Shown here: piece after piece, positions 49,946-59,769 of the stretch
Numbering within the stretch: the first letter of the stretch is position 1
Layout: each line of letters starts with the position of its first letter
Assembly (NCBI GenBank): GCA_965229305.1
Contig: CBDDIZ010000035.1
Coordinates: 1-64,000 of the forward strand
DNA length: 64,000 nucleotides
Source: JALHNI01 sp965229305
GTDB taxonomy: Bacteria; Acidobacteriota; Terriglobia; Bryobacterales; Bryobacteraceae
Direction of reading: 5' to 3'
The notes under the pieces: generated by a model
The model's database searches: none
The model's input: the letters and a program-made list of their open reading frames with translations, nothing else
Told to the model about the DNA's origin: nothing
Program-made: the position numbers and the translations under genes

Positions 49946-52642
49946 ATGCGGTCGCTGCGCTTGTTTCGCTGCCTGTTGTGGGGCTATCCGGGGCCGTTTC
50001 GCCAAGAGTACGGCGCTCAGATGACGAAGGTGTTTGCCGAGCAGCTTCAGGGCGCGCGAACTTGGCGAGACAAGGCCGCGTTGTGGCGTGAGGCGGTGGG
50101 AGATCTGATCCTGGTGGCGCCGCGCGAGCACTGGCACGTTCTGCAGCAGGACCTGCGCTACGCATTCCGTACGCTGCGGTCGCAGCCGGGGTTCACGGTG
50201 GTGGCCATGCTGTCGCTGGCGCTGGGGATCGGGGCCAACGTCGCATTGTTCGGCTTGGTGAATAGCTTGCTGTTGCGGTTTCTGCCCGTGCGGGAGCCGC
50301 AGGAACTGGTGATGCTGACTGATCCGGCGCAGCAGGGCACAGGGATGGGGGCGCAGACGGGCGAACGCTCGCTGCTGAGTTACGAAGAGTTTTTGCAATT
50401 GCGCGCGGGAGTGGGCGAGTTCACGGCGCTGATGGCGTCGCAGAGTACGATCGATCGTTTGCCGATGCGCGTAGGCGGCGGCGAGGCTGAAGAGACGCGC
50501 TCGCGCATGGTGTCGACCGAGTACTTCGACACGCTGGGAGTGCCGGCGCTGGTGGGCCGGGCGTGGAACGCAAGCGAAGATCCGCGGCAGCCGCTGGCGG
50601 TGATCAGCTACGACTATTGGCAGCGCCGATTCGGCGGACGCCGCGAAGCGTTGGGTGCGCGGATGACTTTGCGCGAGCAGACCTTCACGGTGATCGGGGT
50701 GATGCCGCCCTCGTTCTTTGGCGAAACCGTGGGGGAGCGGCCGGACGTGTGGTTGCCGATGGGGCTACAGCCGTCGATTCTGCCGGGGCGTGATTGGCTG
50801 CATGATCACACGGCGACGCTCGAGAAGCCGATGTGGTTGCACGTCTTTGGACGGCTGCCGGCGGGTGTGCCGCTGGAGCGGGCGCAGGCTGCGGCGAACG
50901 TGGTGTTGCAACAGGGACTCTCTTCCTTCTATGCGTCGTCGCCCACTCCCGAGATGCGCCGCGGCTTTCTGAATCAGCGGCTGAGGTTGCGCCGCGCCGC
51001 GACCGGGGCGTCGGAGTTGCGGGAGGAGTTCAGCCGGCCCTTGCTATTGTTGCTGGCCGGGGCGGTGCTGATTCTGCTGATTGCGTGCGCGAATCTGGGG
51101 AACCTGCTGCTGGCGCGCGCGACAGCGCGGCTGCGGGATGTGCAGGTACGCCTGGCGTTGGGAGCGGGACGCGGGGACCTGATCCGGCAGACCCTGGCAG
51201 AGAGTTTGCTGCTGGCTTTAGGCGGCGGCGTGGCGGGGGTGGGCGCGGCGGTGCTGATGCGAGCGGGCTTGTTGTCGCTGGTTTCGGACACGGTAGACTT
51301 GCCGGCGGCGCCGGACTTCCTGGTGCTGGCCTATACATTTGGACTGACTTTGTTGGCGGGTTTGTTGTTAGGGCTCTTGCCGGCGTTGCGTTTGCTGGGC
51401 GTGGAGGCGAACGGGGGCTTGCGGGAACAGGCGCGAGGCGCGGCGGCGTCGGCGGCGTGGTTGCGGGCGGGCCAGATGGTGGTGGCGGGGCAGGTGGCGT
51501 TGTCGCTGCCGTTGTTGGTTGGGGCGGGGTTGTTGGTGCAGTCGTTGCGCAATCTGCAGCAGGTGGAACTGGGCTATCCGCGCGAAGGGCTACTGATGCT
51601 GCGGGTGGACGTGCGGACAGCGGGGTACGAGGAATCGCGCCGGCAGGCGTTGTTTGAGCGCTTGCACACGCGCCTCGCGGAGACGCTGGGAGTTCGGGCG
51701 GTTTCTTACAGCAAGAACGGGTTGCTGCTGGGCGGCGACAGCGGCGACACGGTGGAAGTGGAAGGTTATGCGGCGACAGGCGCGGCGCGCGAAGTCAGTT
51801 CGCGCTACGAGCACGTGGGGCCGCAATACTTCTCGATTCTGGGCGTGCCGCTGCGGCTGGGACGCGAGATCACGGCGAGCGATCGACCGGGCGGGCCCAA
51901 GGTGTGCGTGATCAACGAAGCGTTTGCGAAGACGTTCTTCCAGGAACGCAATCCGCTAGGCCGGCACGTGACGCAGGTCTACGGACCCCAGCGAAATACG
52001 TTCGAAGTGGTGGGCGTGGTGGCGAACTTCCGGCAGCGCGGGTTGCGCGGCGAGATTGAAGAGCGTTACTTTGTGCCCGTGTCGCAGCCGATCGATGTGC
52101 CGCACACCCTGGCTTACGCGATTCGGACCAGCGGTGATCCGACGCGATTGATTCCGGCGCTGCGTCGGGCCGTGCTTCAGGAGGACCCGCGATTGCCCAT
52201 CATGGTGGCCTCCCCGGTGGAGAGGCTGGTGAGCAATCGATTGGTGCAGGATCGTCTGCTGGCGCGGCTGTCGCTGGTGTTTGGCGCGGTGGCGCTGCTG
52301 CTGGCGGCGATCGGGCTTTATGGAGTGCTGTCCTATGGCGTGGCGCGGCGGACGAGCGAGATTGGCATTCGCAAGGCCTTGGGCGCGCGGGAGGGGACGG
52401 TGGTGACGATGATCCTGCGCGAGACGGGATGGCTGTTGCTGGCGGGTTTGCTGGCCGGGGCGGCGATTTCATCGGGGACGCTGCGGTGGATGGAGAGCCA
52501 GTTGTACGGACTCGCGCCGGGCGATCCGGTAGCGATGGCGCTGGCGACAGCGATGCTGGCCTTGGTGGCGTTGCTGGCGGCCGGGCTGCCGGCGTATCGG
52601 GCGTCGCGGGTGGATCCGTTGGTGGCGATCCGCTACGAGTAG
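49946..52642 (+). CDS. ADOP-family FtsX/MacB-like permease
   Basis: An 898-residue 'acidobacterial duplicated orphan permease' (TIGR03434-like). It starts with the PadR-associated cytoplasmic helix region (LLWGYPGPFRQEYGAQMTKV), followed by the first FtsX unit: helix FTVVAMLSLALGIGANVALF, a large periplasmic MacB-PCD domain, then ILLIACANLGNLLLARATAR. A second unit repeats this plan, ending with VFGAVALLLAAIGLYGVLSY, RRTSEIGIRKALGA and AALPAYRASRVDPLVAIRYE-like sequence. No cognate ATPase gene is adjacent, as usual for this family. It is coupled to padR. The function is unknown, probably envelope stress or export. Confidence 0.94.
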   Translation: MRSLRLFRCLLWGYPGPFRQEYGAQMTKVFAEQLQGARTWRDKAALWREAVGDLILVAPREHWHVLQQDLRYAFRTLRSQPGFTVVAMLSLALGIGANVALFGLVNSLLLRFLPVREPQELVMLTDPAQQGTGMGAQTGERSLLSYEEFLQLRAGVGEFTALMASQSTIDRLPMRVGGGEAEETRSRMVSTEYFDTLGVPALVGRAWNASEDPRQPLAVISYDYWQRRFGGRREALGARMTLREQTFTVIGVMPPSFFGETVGERPDVWLPMGLQPSILPGRDWLHDHTATLEKPMWLHVFGRLPAGVPLERAQAAANVVLQQGLSSFYASSPTPEMRRGFLNQRLRLRRAATGASELREEFSRPLLLLLAGAVLILLIACANLGNLLLARATARLRDVQVRLALGAGRGDLIRQTLAESLLLALGGGVAGVGAAVLMRAGLLSLVSDTVDLPAAPDFLVLAYTFGLTLLAGLLLGLLPALRLLGVEANGGLREQARGAAASAAWLRAGQMVVAGQVALSLPLLVGAGLLVQSLRNLQQVELGYPREGLLMLRVDVRTAGYEESRRQALFERLHTRLAETLGVRAVSYSKNGLLLGGDSGDTVEVEGYAATGAAREVSSRYEHVGPQYFSILGVPLRLGREITASDRPGGPKVCVINEAFAKTFFQERNPLGRHVTQVYGPQRNTFEVVGVVANFRQRGLRGEIEERYFVPVSQPIDVPHTLAYAIRTSGDPTRLIPALRRAVLQEDPRLPIMVASPVERLVSNRLVQDRLLARLSLVFGAVALLLAAIGLYGVLSYGVARRTSEIGIRKALGAREGTVVTMILRETGWLLLAGLLAGAAISSGTLRWMESQLYGLAPGDPVAMALATAMLALVALLAAGLPAYRASRVDPLVAIRYE

Positions 52643-53367
52643 GCCAGCGGTTTGGTGGCTGCTTCCCAACGCAGGCCGCCGGGCAACTCGCCGGTGGCGA
52701 ACTCGAGGTGGATCACGCGCCGGTGTTGCGGTGACGTGGCCACCGAGGAGGCATGCAAGAGCAGGGGTCGCATGAGGAGCGCGTCACCGGCGCGCACGGT
52801 GCAGGAGATGCTGCGCTGCGTCGTCTGAATCGCTTGAATCTGCTCGGTGGTGAGGCGTCCGTGAAGATGCGAGGCGGGGATGACGCGCACGGGGCCGTTG
52901 TCGTCGGCGCAAGGGTCAAGGTGAAGACGGACGGCGAGCATCTGTTCCAGGATGGCGGTGGGCGGCTGGACGTGTTGGATGCCGTCTTTGATGGTCCAGG
53001 GGCCGAAGCCGGGAAGGTCGAACTGACGGTCAACGGCGATGGTGAGGTCCTGGTGCCAGGGGACCTTCCAGTTGGCGTCCGGAGTTTTGTCGAACAGAAT
53101 GGCGCGGGCGACGAAGGCTTGCGGGCCAAGAATCGGCTCGACTAACTGGCGAATCACCGGAGTGTTTGCGAGGCCGCGTACGGTGGGGACGCGATCGAGC
53201 AAGTTGCGCCAACCGCCCCGTCCGGTGAGTTGTTGCCCTTCAGTCGCGTGATGGATGGCGGCCAGCAGAGAGGCGATCTGGGTGGGTGTGAGGACGTGGG
53301 GAACGATCACGAAGCCCTGGGTCGCCAGACGGGCGGGCCAAGCGGGGGGCGAAACGGGCGGGGACAT
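52633..53367 (-). CDS. Phytanoyl-CoA dioxygenase (PhyH) family protein
   Basis: A 244-residue Fe(II)/2-oxoglutarate oxygenase. The metal-binding His-x-Asp is in WHQDLTI and the distal His in HRRVIHLEFA, where the Arg pair could bind 2-oxoglutarate. Conserved surroundings are GFVIVPHVLTPTQIASLL at the start and VRLHLDPCADDNGPVRVIPASHLHG in the middle. ATG 53367 is chosen over an upstream TTG (53388). It converges with the ADOP gene, overlapping by 10 bases. The substrate is unknown; bacterial members hydroxylate small molecules or natural products. Confidence 0.9.
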   Translation of the reverse strand: MSPPVSPPAWPARLATQGFVIVPHVLTPTQIASLLAAIHHATEGQQLTGRGGWRNLLDRVPTVRGLANTPVIRQLVEPILGPQAFVARAILFDKTPDANWKVPWHQDLTIAVDRQFDLPGFGPWTIKDGIQHVQPPTAILEQMLAVRLHLDPCADDNGPVRVIPASHLHGRLTTEQIQAIQTTQRSISCTVRAGDALLMRPLLLHASSVATSPQHRRVIHLEFATGELPGGLRWEAATKPLAYS

Positions 53368-53454
53368 GCGGTACTCAAAAGATAACAAGGCAAAAGCGAT
53401 CGTTTGGCGGGTTGGGGCAGGAGTTTTCGCGGGGGGCAGCCGATATGTAGGTCA

Positions 53455-54825
53455 ATGCGGATCTTTTCGATTGGCTTGATGGCGTGCGGGATGATGGCTA
53501 CGGCGAGCGCGATGTCGCCGGTGGAACTGCACTGGGGCGGCGAGGCGCGGCGAATGGGCGCGGCGGCGTACACGGTGGGGAACCGGATCTATCTGGCGGA
53601 TGATCTGCGGGCGACGCCGGAAGAATGGCTCGAACTGGTGGGGCATGAGTTGGCGCATGTGGAGCAGCAACGGGCGGGGCGGGTGCTGGCGACGCGTTGG
53701 ATGGATGGGCATCCGGTGAACGACGACGCGGCTCTTGAGCGGGAGGCGGAGGAGTGCGGGCGGCGTTTTGCGCGCGGGGAGTGGCGTCCGCGCTGGATGG
53801 GGGCCGGGGCGGTGAACGGGCCGGCGGTGGTTCAGAGGTCGGTGACGATTGGCGGGCGGGTGTTGACCCACACGCGAGGCCTCGCGGGCTCGACGCAAGC
53901 AGTCCTCGAAATGACGAACGGAGGAATGGAGTGGCTCTCTTGGGCGATCAGCAGCCGTGTGGAACTCTCGTTCGAGTCCGAACGCGACCTGGTGGTGGGT
54001 GTGCAGCGCGGGTTGCATGGCGACCCGTTGATGTTGATCCCGAACTTGGGCCTGCGCGTCCATCCGGACCGGCTGATGGCGCTGAATACCGAGCAACTGG
54101 CGGCCTTGCAAAGTGGCGCCGCCGCGCCGGTGCTGACGCAGCAGGGTTTGTTGACGCAGCAGGATCTCTCCCTTGCCGGCGAGTTTCTGACGCAGTTGGG
54201 GGTGAGCGGCGCGGCGCTATTTCAGTCACTCTCGCTGAGTGATCAGATTGCTCTGACCAATCTGGCGCGCGCGGGATCGGTGCCGAAGGCGAACGAGGCG
54301 GCGCAGTTTGCGGTTCAGCAGGCGCAGACGGTGCCGGAGTTTGTCGACTACTTTCGCTTCTACGGCTTGGCGGCCGGGGCGGGGACCACGCCGGCGACGC
54401 GGGCGAGGATGGCGCAAGAGGCGCTCTCGTTGTTGCTTTCGACGGTTTGGGGGACGCTGAGCGGACCGACGTTGGGGGCCGCGGAACTCGCCAATCCCGA
54501 ACTGGTACGGGCGACGATCGCCAATTGGAGTGCGACGGGCAACACGCTGGGTTTCGCCCGCGTGTCGAGCGCGGCGCTGCAGTTGGCCCAAGCCGGAGCG
54601 CTGCAAGCGACGACAGTGGAGGGGGTGCAGCAGCGGATGCAACAGTATCTGACCCAGGCGCAGTCGTTTGTGCTGCGCGGAGGCCTGGGCGTGTTGAGCC
54701 TTTCGCAGGCGGGCGAGTCCGTGGTGGTGTTGTACCGGTCCGACGCCGCGGTGGCGACGGTGCAGGTGGATGCGAGCGGCGTGGTGAGTCTCACCAGTTT
54801 CAGTTCGCAGCCCTCGACTCTTTAA
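53455..54825 (+). CDS. Secreted DUF4157 (HExxH) putative metallopeptidase protein
   Basis: A 456-residue protein. The signal peptide is IFSIGLMACGMMATASAMS. The DUF4157 domain (about residues 35-115) has AAAYTVGNRIYLADDL, the zinc-site motif HELAHVEQQ in VGHELAHVEQQRAGR, and the downstream LEREAEECGRRFARGE with the third ligand candidate Glu. The usual VVQR tag follows (residues 128-131). The remaining 325 residues are of unknown fold, with Gln/Ala-rich helices (VLTQQGLLTQQDLSLAGEF). DUF4157 proteins are often cargo of contractile injection systems or toxins; the signal peptide here points instead to Sec export. No such system is nearby. Confidence 0.8.
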   Translation: MRIFSIGLMACGMMATASAMSPVELHWGGEARRMGAAAYTVGNRIYLADDLRATPEEWLELVGHELAHVEQQRAGRVLATRWMDGHPVNDDAALEREAEECGRRFARGEWRPRWMGAGAVNGPAVVQRSVTIGGRVLTHTRGLAGSTQAVLEMTNGGMEWLSWAISSRVELSFESERDLVVGVQRGLHGDPLMLIPNLGLRVHPDRLMALNTEQLAALQSGAAAPVLTQQGLLTQQDLSLAGEFLTQLGVSGAALFQSLSLSDQIALTNLARAGSVPKANEAAQFAVQQAQTVPEFVDYFRFYGLAAGAGTTPATRARMAQEALSLLLSTVWGTLSGPTLGAAELANPELVRATIANWSATGNTLGFARVSSAALQLAQAGALQATTVEGVQQRMQQYLTQAQSFVLRGGLGVLSLSQAGESVVVLYRSDAAVATVQVDASGVVSLTSFSSQPSTL

Positions 54826-54914
54826 TCGCGCGTGGTTCTCGTGGATGGTTTTTCTGTCCGGGCATGATCGCTTTGGGCTTCGCTCTACGCGTGATTAGGT
54901 GAGACAGGAATTCC

Positions 54915-55850
54915 ATGACGAACAAACTCTCAGTCTTCACGCTCGCTTTGTGCCCGTTGTTTGCGGCCAATGACGCAGCTTTATTTTCGGCAAGTTACCA
55001 GGCGCCGGAGATGGTGGAGGTGTCGCCAGGACAAGTGGTGACGCTCTTCTTTCGCGGGGTATCGCCGGTCGCGAACGGCGTGTTGCGGTCGGCGCAGGCC
55101 GGTGCCGTGCCGCTGCCCGACAGCTTGGCTGGCCTCTCGATTTCGATTCTCCAAGGCCCGCAAACCACGCCATACCGCGTGCCGTTGCTCGCCGTCCGCC
55201 AGCAGAATGAGTGCGAAGAAGTGTCGTTCCGCCCGATTTGTCTGTTGACGGCGGTGCGCCTGCAGATTCCGAGCGAGCTCACGCCGACCGTCTCCAAACT
55301 GACGCTGACGGTGGATGGCGAAGCCAGCCGCACGTTTCTGCTGCGGCCGATTCGCGATAACGCGCATGTGCTGACGACGTGCGATGCGGGGTGGGATACG
55401 AACCCGGCTACGGCGTGCAATCGACTGATCTTCCACGCGAACGGGAAGCTGGTGGAAGAGTCCGCGCCGGCGAAGCGGGGCGAGACGCTGGTGCTTTACG
55501 CGCACGGCCTGGGACCCACAACTCCGCGGGTGCCCGCGGGTACGGCGGCGCCCGCGGGAGTGGCCTTGCTCGAGGGCGTGGTGCGGCAACTGCGGGCTAG
55601 CTTCGCGGTGCTGTTAAATGCGCCGGGATCGTTGCCGCGCTATGTGGAGAACGAGGTGCCGGGAGCGCCGAATGCGGTGACCTTTGCGGGCGTGACGGAA
55701 GGGCAGGTGGGTCTTTACCAGATTCACGTGCAGGTGCCGGCGGGGCTGGAGGTGCCGGTGGCGTGCGGAGGACCGACGAAGTCGAATGTGATTTTGAAGG
55801 TGGCGACGTCGCAGGGCACGGAGAACGTGTCGCTGTGCGTGGCGCCGTAA
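54915..55850 (+). CDS. Secreted protein with TIGR03437-like domain
   Basis: A 311-residue exported protein (signal MTNKLSVFTLALCPLFA). It has two related beta units: VSPGQVVTLFFRGVSPVANG near the start and RGETLVLYAHGLGPTTPRVP, VLLNAPGSLPRYVENEVPG and VGLYQIHVQVPAGLEVP later. These match the Solibacter C-terminal domain seen in the larger proteins of this window. Several cysteines are present (QQNECEEVSFRPICL, TTCDAGWD, TACNRL) and could form disulfides. It follows the DUF4157 gene by 89 bases and ends just before a strong terminator-like hairpin. Confidence 0.75.
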   Translation: MTNKLSVFTLALCPLFAANDAALFSASYQAPEMVEVSPGQVVTLFFRGVSPVANGVLRSAQAGAVPLPDSLAGLSISILQGPQTTPYRVPLLAVRQQNECEEVSFRPICLLTAVRLQIPSELTPTVSKLTLTVDGEASRTFLLRPIRDNAHVLTTCDAGWDTNPATACNRLIFHANGKLVEESAPAKRGETLVLYAHGLGPTTPRVPAGTAAPAGVALLEGVVRQLRASFAVLLNAPGSLPRYVENEVPGAPNAVTFAGVTEGQVGLYQIHVQVPAGLEVPVACGGPTKSNVILKVATSQGTENVSLCVAP

Positions 55851-55858
55851 GGAAGGTG

Positions 55859-55892
55859 GCAGGTCCGCGACGTGGTGGCGTCGCGGACCTGC
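55859..55892. terminator. Strong hairpin between convergent genes
   Basis: A perfect 13-bp stem, GCAGGTCCGCGAC (55859-55871) and GTCGCGGACCTGC (55880-55892), with an 8-base loop, lies between two convergent genes. There is no T-run on either side, so it may be a Rho-aided or bidirectional terminator. Confidence 0.65.
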
Positions 55893-55902
55893 TGAAGGAA
55901 CG

Positions 55903-58900
55903 TTAGAACGAGTAGCGCAGGCCGAACTGCAGAATGCGCGGATCGCTGGCGGTGGTGATGCGGCCGAACAGGCTGTTGGTGAGGTTCGTGTTCGGATTGC
56001 CGAGGTTGACACGGTTCAGCGCATTGAAGAACTCGGCGCGGAACTCGAGCTTGTGGCGGTCCGAATACGGCATAACGAACGCCTTGAAGAGCGAGAGGTC
56101 CGTGTTGGCAAAGGCCGGGCCGAGTTGCATGTTACGACCCAGGTTGCCGAAGGTGCCAGGCGTGCTGGCCTGGTAGGCCCCGGTGTTGAACCAGCGCAGA
56201 ATGCGGTCGCCGCGCGGACGGCTGCTGTCGAGGTAGGGGTCGCCGACGATGTTGGGACGGTCGCCGCCGATGCCGGTGAGCGAGTTGTCGAAGCCGTCGG
56301 TGACGTTGAGCGGGGCACCGGTCTGCAGGACGACGATGCCGTTCAATTGCCAGCCGCCCAGCAGGTATTGCGCAGGGCCGCTCTTGGGTCCGGGCAACTG
56401 GTAGTTGAACGAACCGGTGAAGCGGAGCGTGCGGTGGAAGTCCGAGACGGCGTGGTCGCCCATCTGGCTGCCGTAGGGGAACTGGCCCAGGTTCGATTCA
56501 AATGCGGTGTACGAGGCAAGATCCGTGGACTTCTGCCAACTGAGGCCGCCGAGGAACGTGAGGCCGCCGGAGAAGCGCTTCTCGACGCTCATCACGAGCG
56601 CATGATAGTCGGAGACGCCGAACGTGCCGGCGAAGGTGAGTTGGGTGAACTCGCGCCTGGGCCGACGGGAGTCGGTGTTCGCAATGGTCGCGCCGGGGCC
56701 GGGGACCGCGGCGTTGGTCTCGGAAGCGTGGAACAGATTGCGGCCGGAGGAGCCCTGATAGGCGATGCGGGCCACCAGGCTCTTGGGCAGGCTCTGCTCG
56801 AAGGTAAAGTTCCACTGGTGAATGGTGGGATAGCTGAACTTCGGGTCGAAGGCCACCAGGAGGAACGGGAACACAAAGCGCTGCGAGGGCGCGATCGGAC
56901 GCGAGACGGGGAACGGATTCACGGTGCCCGAGTAGGGGTTCGCAAAGCTGGCCGGCGGGTTGATGTCGACGCGGACGGAGTTCGGCGGCGAGGTCAACTG
57001 ACGGTTGTAGGTGAGGGCCATGGGCGCATCGTGGAAGCGTCCGTAGCCCGCGCGCAGGCTGCTCTTGCCGTTGCCGAAGAGGTCGAACGCTAGGCCGACC
57101 CGAGGATCGAAGATGTGGATAGTTCGAGGGCACCACGGTATCCGGCACGCCGGGATCGCCACCGGCGAGCACGCCGGCGCGGCAGATTGGGGAAGCGCTG
57201 GGATTTCACGCCCGCCGCATAGGCTGCCTGGTCAAACTGCGAGATCTGCCGAGCCGGTTTGTCCTTGAACTGAATGAACGGGGCTCCAGCGCAAGCCGAG
57301 GTTCAAGGTGAGCCGGCGGCTGACTTTGAAGTTGTCCTGGACGAACGCGCCGTATTGGTCGCGGACGAGGTTGTTGTAGAGCGGTGAGATCTGGGCAAAG
57401 GCACTGGCTTTGCCGTAGAGGAAGTCCGAGAGGTTGTTGTTGGAGAAGCGTCCGGCCCAGGTCCAGGTGCCATCGGAGTTGAAGTCCTGGTCGAGGATGC
57501 TTTGGTCGCGAGTGGCGTCGAGGCCCGAAGTCGAGTTGATGGCGGCCTTTGATCCACGTCCAGGAGTGCTGCAGGTTGTACTGGTTGCGGGCCACGCGAT
57601 AGAGGGCATTGACGGCGTTGCCGAAGTAGTTGGTGATGCTGAAGCGGAAGGTGTCGCCTTTGGACATGATCGGCACGTTGATGCCGAGCTCTTTGTTGCC
57701 GGCGAAGTTCTGGCCGGTTTGCAGGTTGTAGGTGCGGCTGTAGCTGAGGGTGGTGTTGGTGAGCAGGTTGGGCCGGACGGTGATGGTGTCGGTGAAGTTG
57801 ACGTTGTGGCTGGCCCAGTAACGGTCGGGGGCATTGGTGAGGCGGTTCTTGAAGTCGATGATCGCCGGATTGTTGAGGCCGTCAAAAAAGTAGCGGCCGG
57901 AGATGCGGTGGTTGTTGGTGAGCTGATGATCGACGCGGCCGACGTACTGGTTGTCGCTGGTGGATGAGGCAACGGTGTAGAACAGGAGGCCGTTGGGCTG
58001 ATTGGGCAGCGGAATCGTCTGGAGCACGCGCTGGGCGATGGGATCCAACTGCGAAGCGGGGATGAGGTTGCCGGGGATGGGCTGCTTGGTGGTGGGGTCC
58101 ACTAGCTGCGTGCCCGGCAGCAAGGCGGAGAAGTTGCCGGCGCGCTGCTCGGCGGTAGGGACCAGCGTGTTGGACGTGGGAGGACGCTGCCGGACCTGCG
58201 TACCTTGCCACGCGAAGAAGAAGAACGTCTTGTTCTTAACGATGGGCCCGCCGACAGAAACGCCGTATTGATTGCGTTTCAGGCCGTCGTCGGTGGAGGC
58301 GAAGAAGTTCTTGCCGTTGATGCCGGCATTGCGGACGTACTCGTAAAGTGAGCCGTGAAGCTGGTTGGTGCCGGACTTGGTGACCATGTTGACGACGCCG
58401 CCCCCGCGGCCGCCGAACTTCGCGGAATAGTTGTTGGTCTGGAAGCTGAACTCCTGCATGGCGTCCGGGTTGGGGGTGACGTTAGCGACCTGCGTGTACG
58501 GGTCCTCGTGCAAGCCGCCGTCGAGCACGAAGGTGGTGGAGTTGCCACGGCCGCCGCTGGCAGAGACCTGGAGCGTTTCGGGGCGGGTGGCGGATTGGTT
58601 GAAGCCGCCTGCGCCGCCGAGGGTGCCCGGCGTGAGCTGCATCAGTTGCAGGACGTTGCGTCCATTGAGGGGCAGGTCCGCAATTTGCTTCTGGTTGATG
58701 ACGGTGTTGAGCGAGGCGGTGCGGGTGTCGACGGCGGCGGCATCGCCGACCACTTCGACGGTGTCGGCGACAACGCCAACTTTGAGTGCGAGGTTTACGG
58801 TGGCGGTCTGGTCGACCGCGAGGGTGAACTTCGACACGCTGAGTTTCTGGAAGCCTTCTTTGGTCACCGTGATTGTGTAGGCGCCGGCAGGCAGGGCCGG

Positions 58901-59140
58901 CACAACGTAGTAGCCCAGTTCATTGGTGGTCACGGAGCGTTCGGTGCCGGTTTCGACGCTGCGCAAGAGAACGGTGGCGGCCGGCACGGCGGCGTCCGAA
59001 GTATCGGTGATGGTGCCCGCGACCGAGGCGGTGGCGCGTTGCCCCCAGGCACGCGGCGAGACGGCGGCAAACAAGGCGAAGGCCAGAAGAATCGGTGTGA
59101 GTTGACGGAAGCGAGGGAAGACGGAAGGTGTGCTGTTCAT
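55903..59140 (-). CDS. Oar-like TonB-dependent receptor, frameshifted
   Basis: A very large receptor typical of Acidobacteria. The signal peptide (LLAFALFAAVSPRAWGQ) precedes a carboxypeptidase-regulatory domain (AGTITDTSDAAVPAATVLLR) and a plug with NQKQIADLPLNGRNVLQLMQ and TFVLDGGLHEDPYT, then GTNQLHGSLYEYVRNAGING. The barrel ends with LQFGLRYSF. Four one-base insertions are inferred on the coding strand near 57532 (after GRHQLDFG), 57286 (after LRWSP), 57180-57190 (after RFPNLP) and 57115-57120 (after SNYPH). Removing four bases gives an uninterrupted 1077-residue product. It probably takes up large glycans or similar. Confidence 0.87.
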
Positions 59141-59399
59141 TGATCAAGCCCCTTGAGAGTTCGAGTGAGCGCGAGGACGAGGGTCCGCCGCGATCACGAC
59201 ATCATACGTCAGAGGCGGTGGTGAATAAATGGATATGGGGTGGGACGTTGCAGTTCCTTCCAGGGTGGGGGAGGCGGGTCCGCAATCTTTGCCGGGGGAG
59301 GAGCCGGGCGGTGTGAAAAAGCCTGGAAAAGACGTTTGGCAGGCCAAATTGCTTTTATCAAAACAGCTTTAACTGATAAGGCAAAAGGAGAAGAGGAAA

Positions 59400-59477
59400 A
59401 TGAAATACGCTTTCGCTTGGATGTTGGGCGTGCCCGGCAGTTTGATCTTCGTGTGGTTCCTGCTGAACCACTGTTAG
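59400..59477 (+). CDS. 25-residue single-span membrane mini-protein
   Basis: ATG 59400 follows AAAAGGAGAAGAGGAAAA, a strong Shine-Dalgarno at normal distance. The product begins MKYAFAWMLGVPGSLIFVWF and ends LLNHC, one hydrophobic helix with a positive N-terminus and a terminal Cys. A perfect 11-bp hairpin follows 17 bases after the stop (59495-59525), so it looks like a complete one-gene unit. It is too short for normal gene finders. No family can be named. It lies in the 590-base gap between the receptor start and the next terminator. Confidence 0.6.
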   Translation: MKYAFAWMLGVPGSLIFVWFLLNHC

Positions 59478-59494
59478 GCTGTCCGCCGCGATGT

Positions 59495-59525
59495 GAGGCG
59501 AAGACGGCCGACAAGTCTTCGCCTC
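59495..59525 (+). terminator. Hairpin downstream of the 25-residue gene
   Basis: GAGGCGAAGAC (59495-59505) and GTCTTCGCCTC (59515-59525) form a perfect 11-bp stem with a 9-base loop. The downstream T-run is weak (GGTTG), so its use as a terminator is likely but not sure. It supports the mini-gene upstream being transcribed as its own unit. Confidence 0.55.
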
Positions 59526-59715
59526 GGTTGAGGAAAGCGCGCGAGGCGTTCACGGTCAATTGGAAATTTGTAACTGGTTGAGAGACGGAAGTTTAAGGTC
59601 CCATGGCGTTTGGGCGGCTTGAAGGCGCCCGTTACGCTGATATTGAGAGGCTTCCATGACTTACGTGCAGCACGGCGCTGATTTTACTGGCTCAAGCCTC
59701 CTTTGACATAGAAAA

Positions 59716-59746
59716 GGACGGGCTCTCTGAGGAGGAGAGCCCGTCC
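59716..59746 (-). terminator. Intrinsic terminator of the 59770-60312 gene
   Basis: GGACGGGCTCTC (59716-59727) and GAGAGCCCGTCC (59735-59746) form a perfect 12-bp stem with a 7-base loop. On the minus strand it is followed by TTTTC, a classic rho-independent terminator 23 bases after the stop codon of the minus-strand gene. Confidence 0.85.
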
Positions 59747-59769
59747 TGGCGGCTGTAGGAAGGATGGAT

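Noticed and set aside
59240..59581. 113-residue frame overlapping the mini-gene
   Set aside because: Low-complexity start, no ribosome binding site; the 25-residue frame with a strong SD and hairpin explains the region better.
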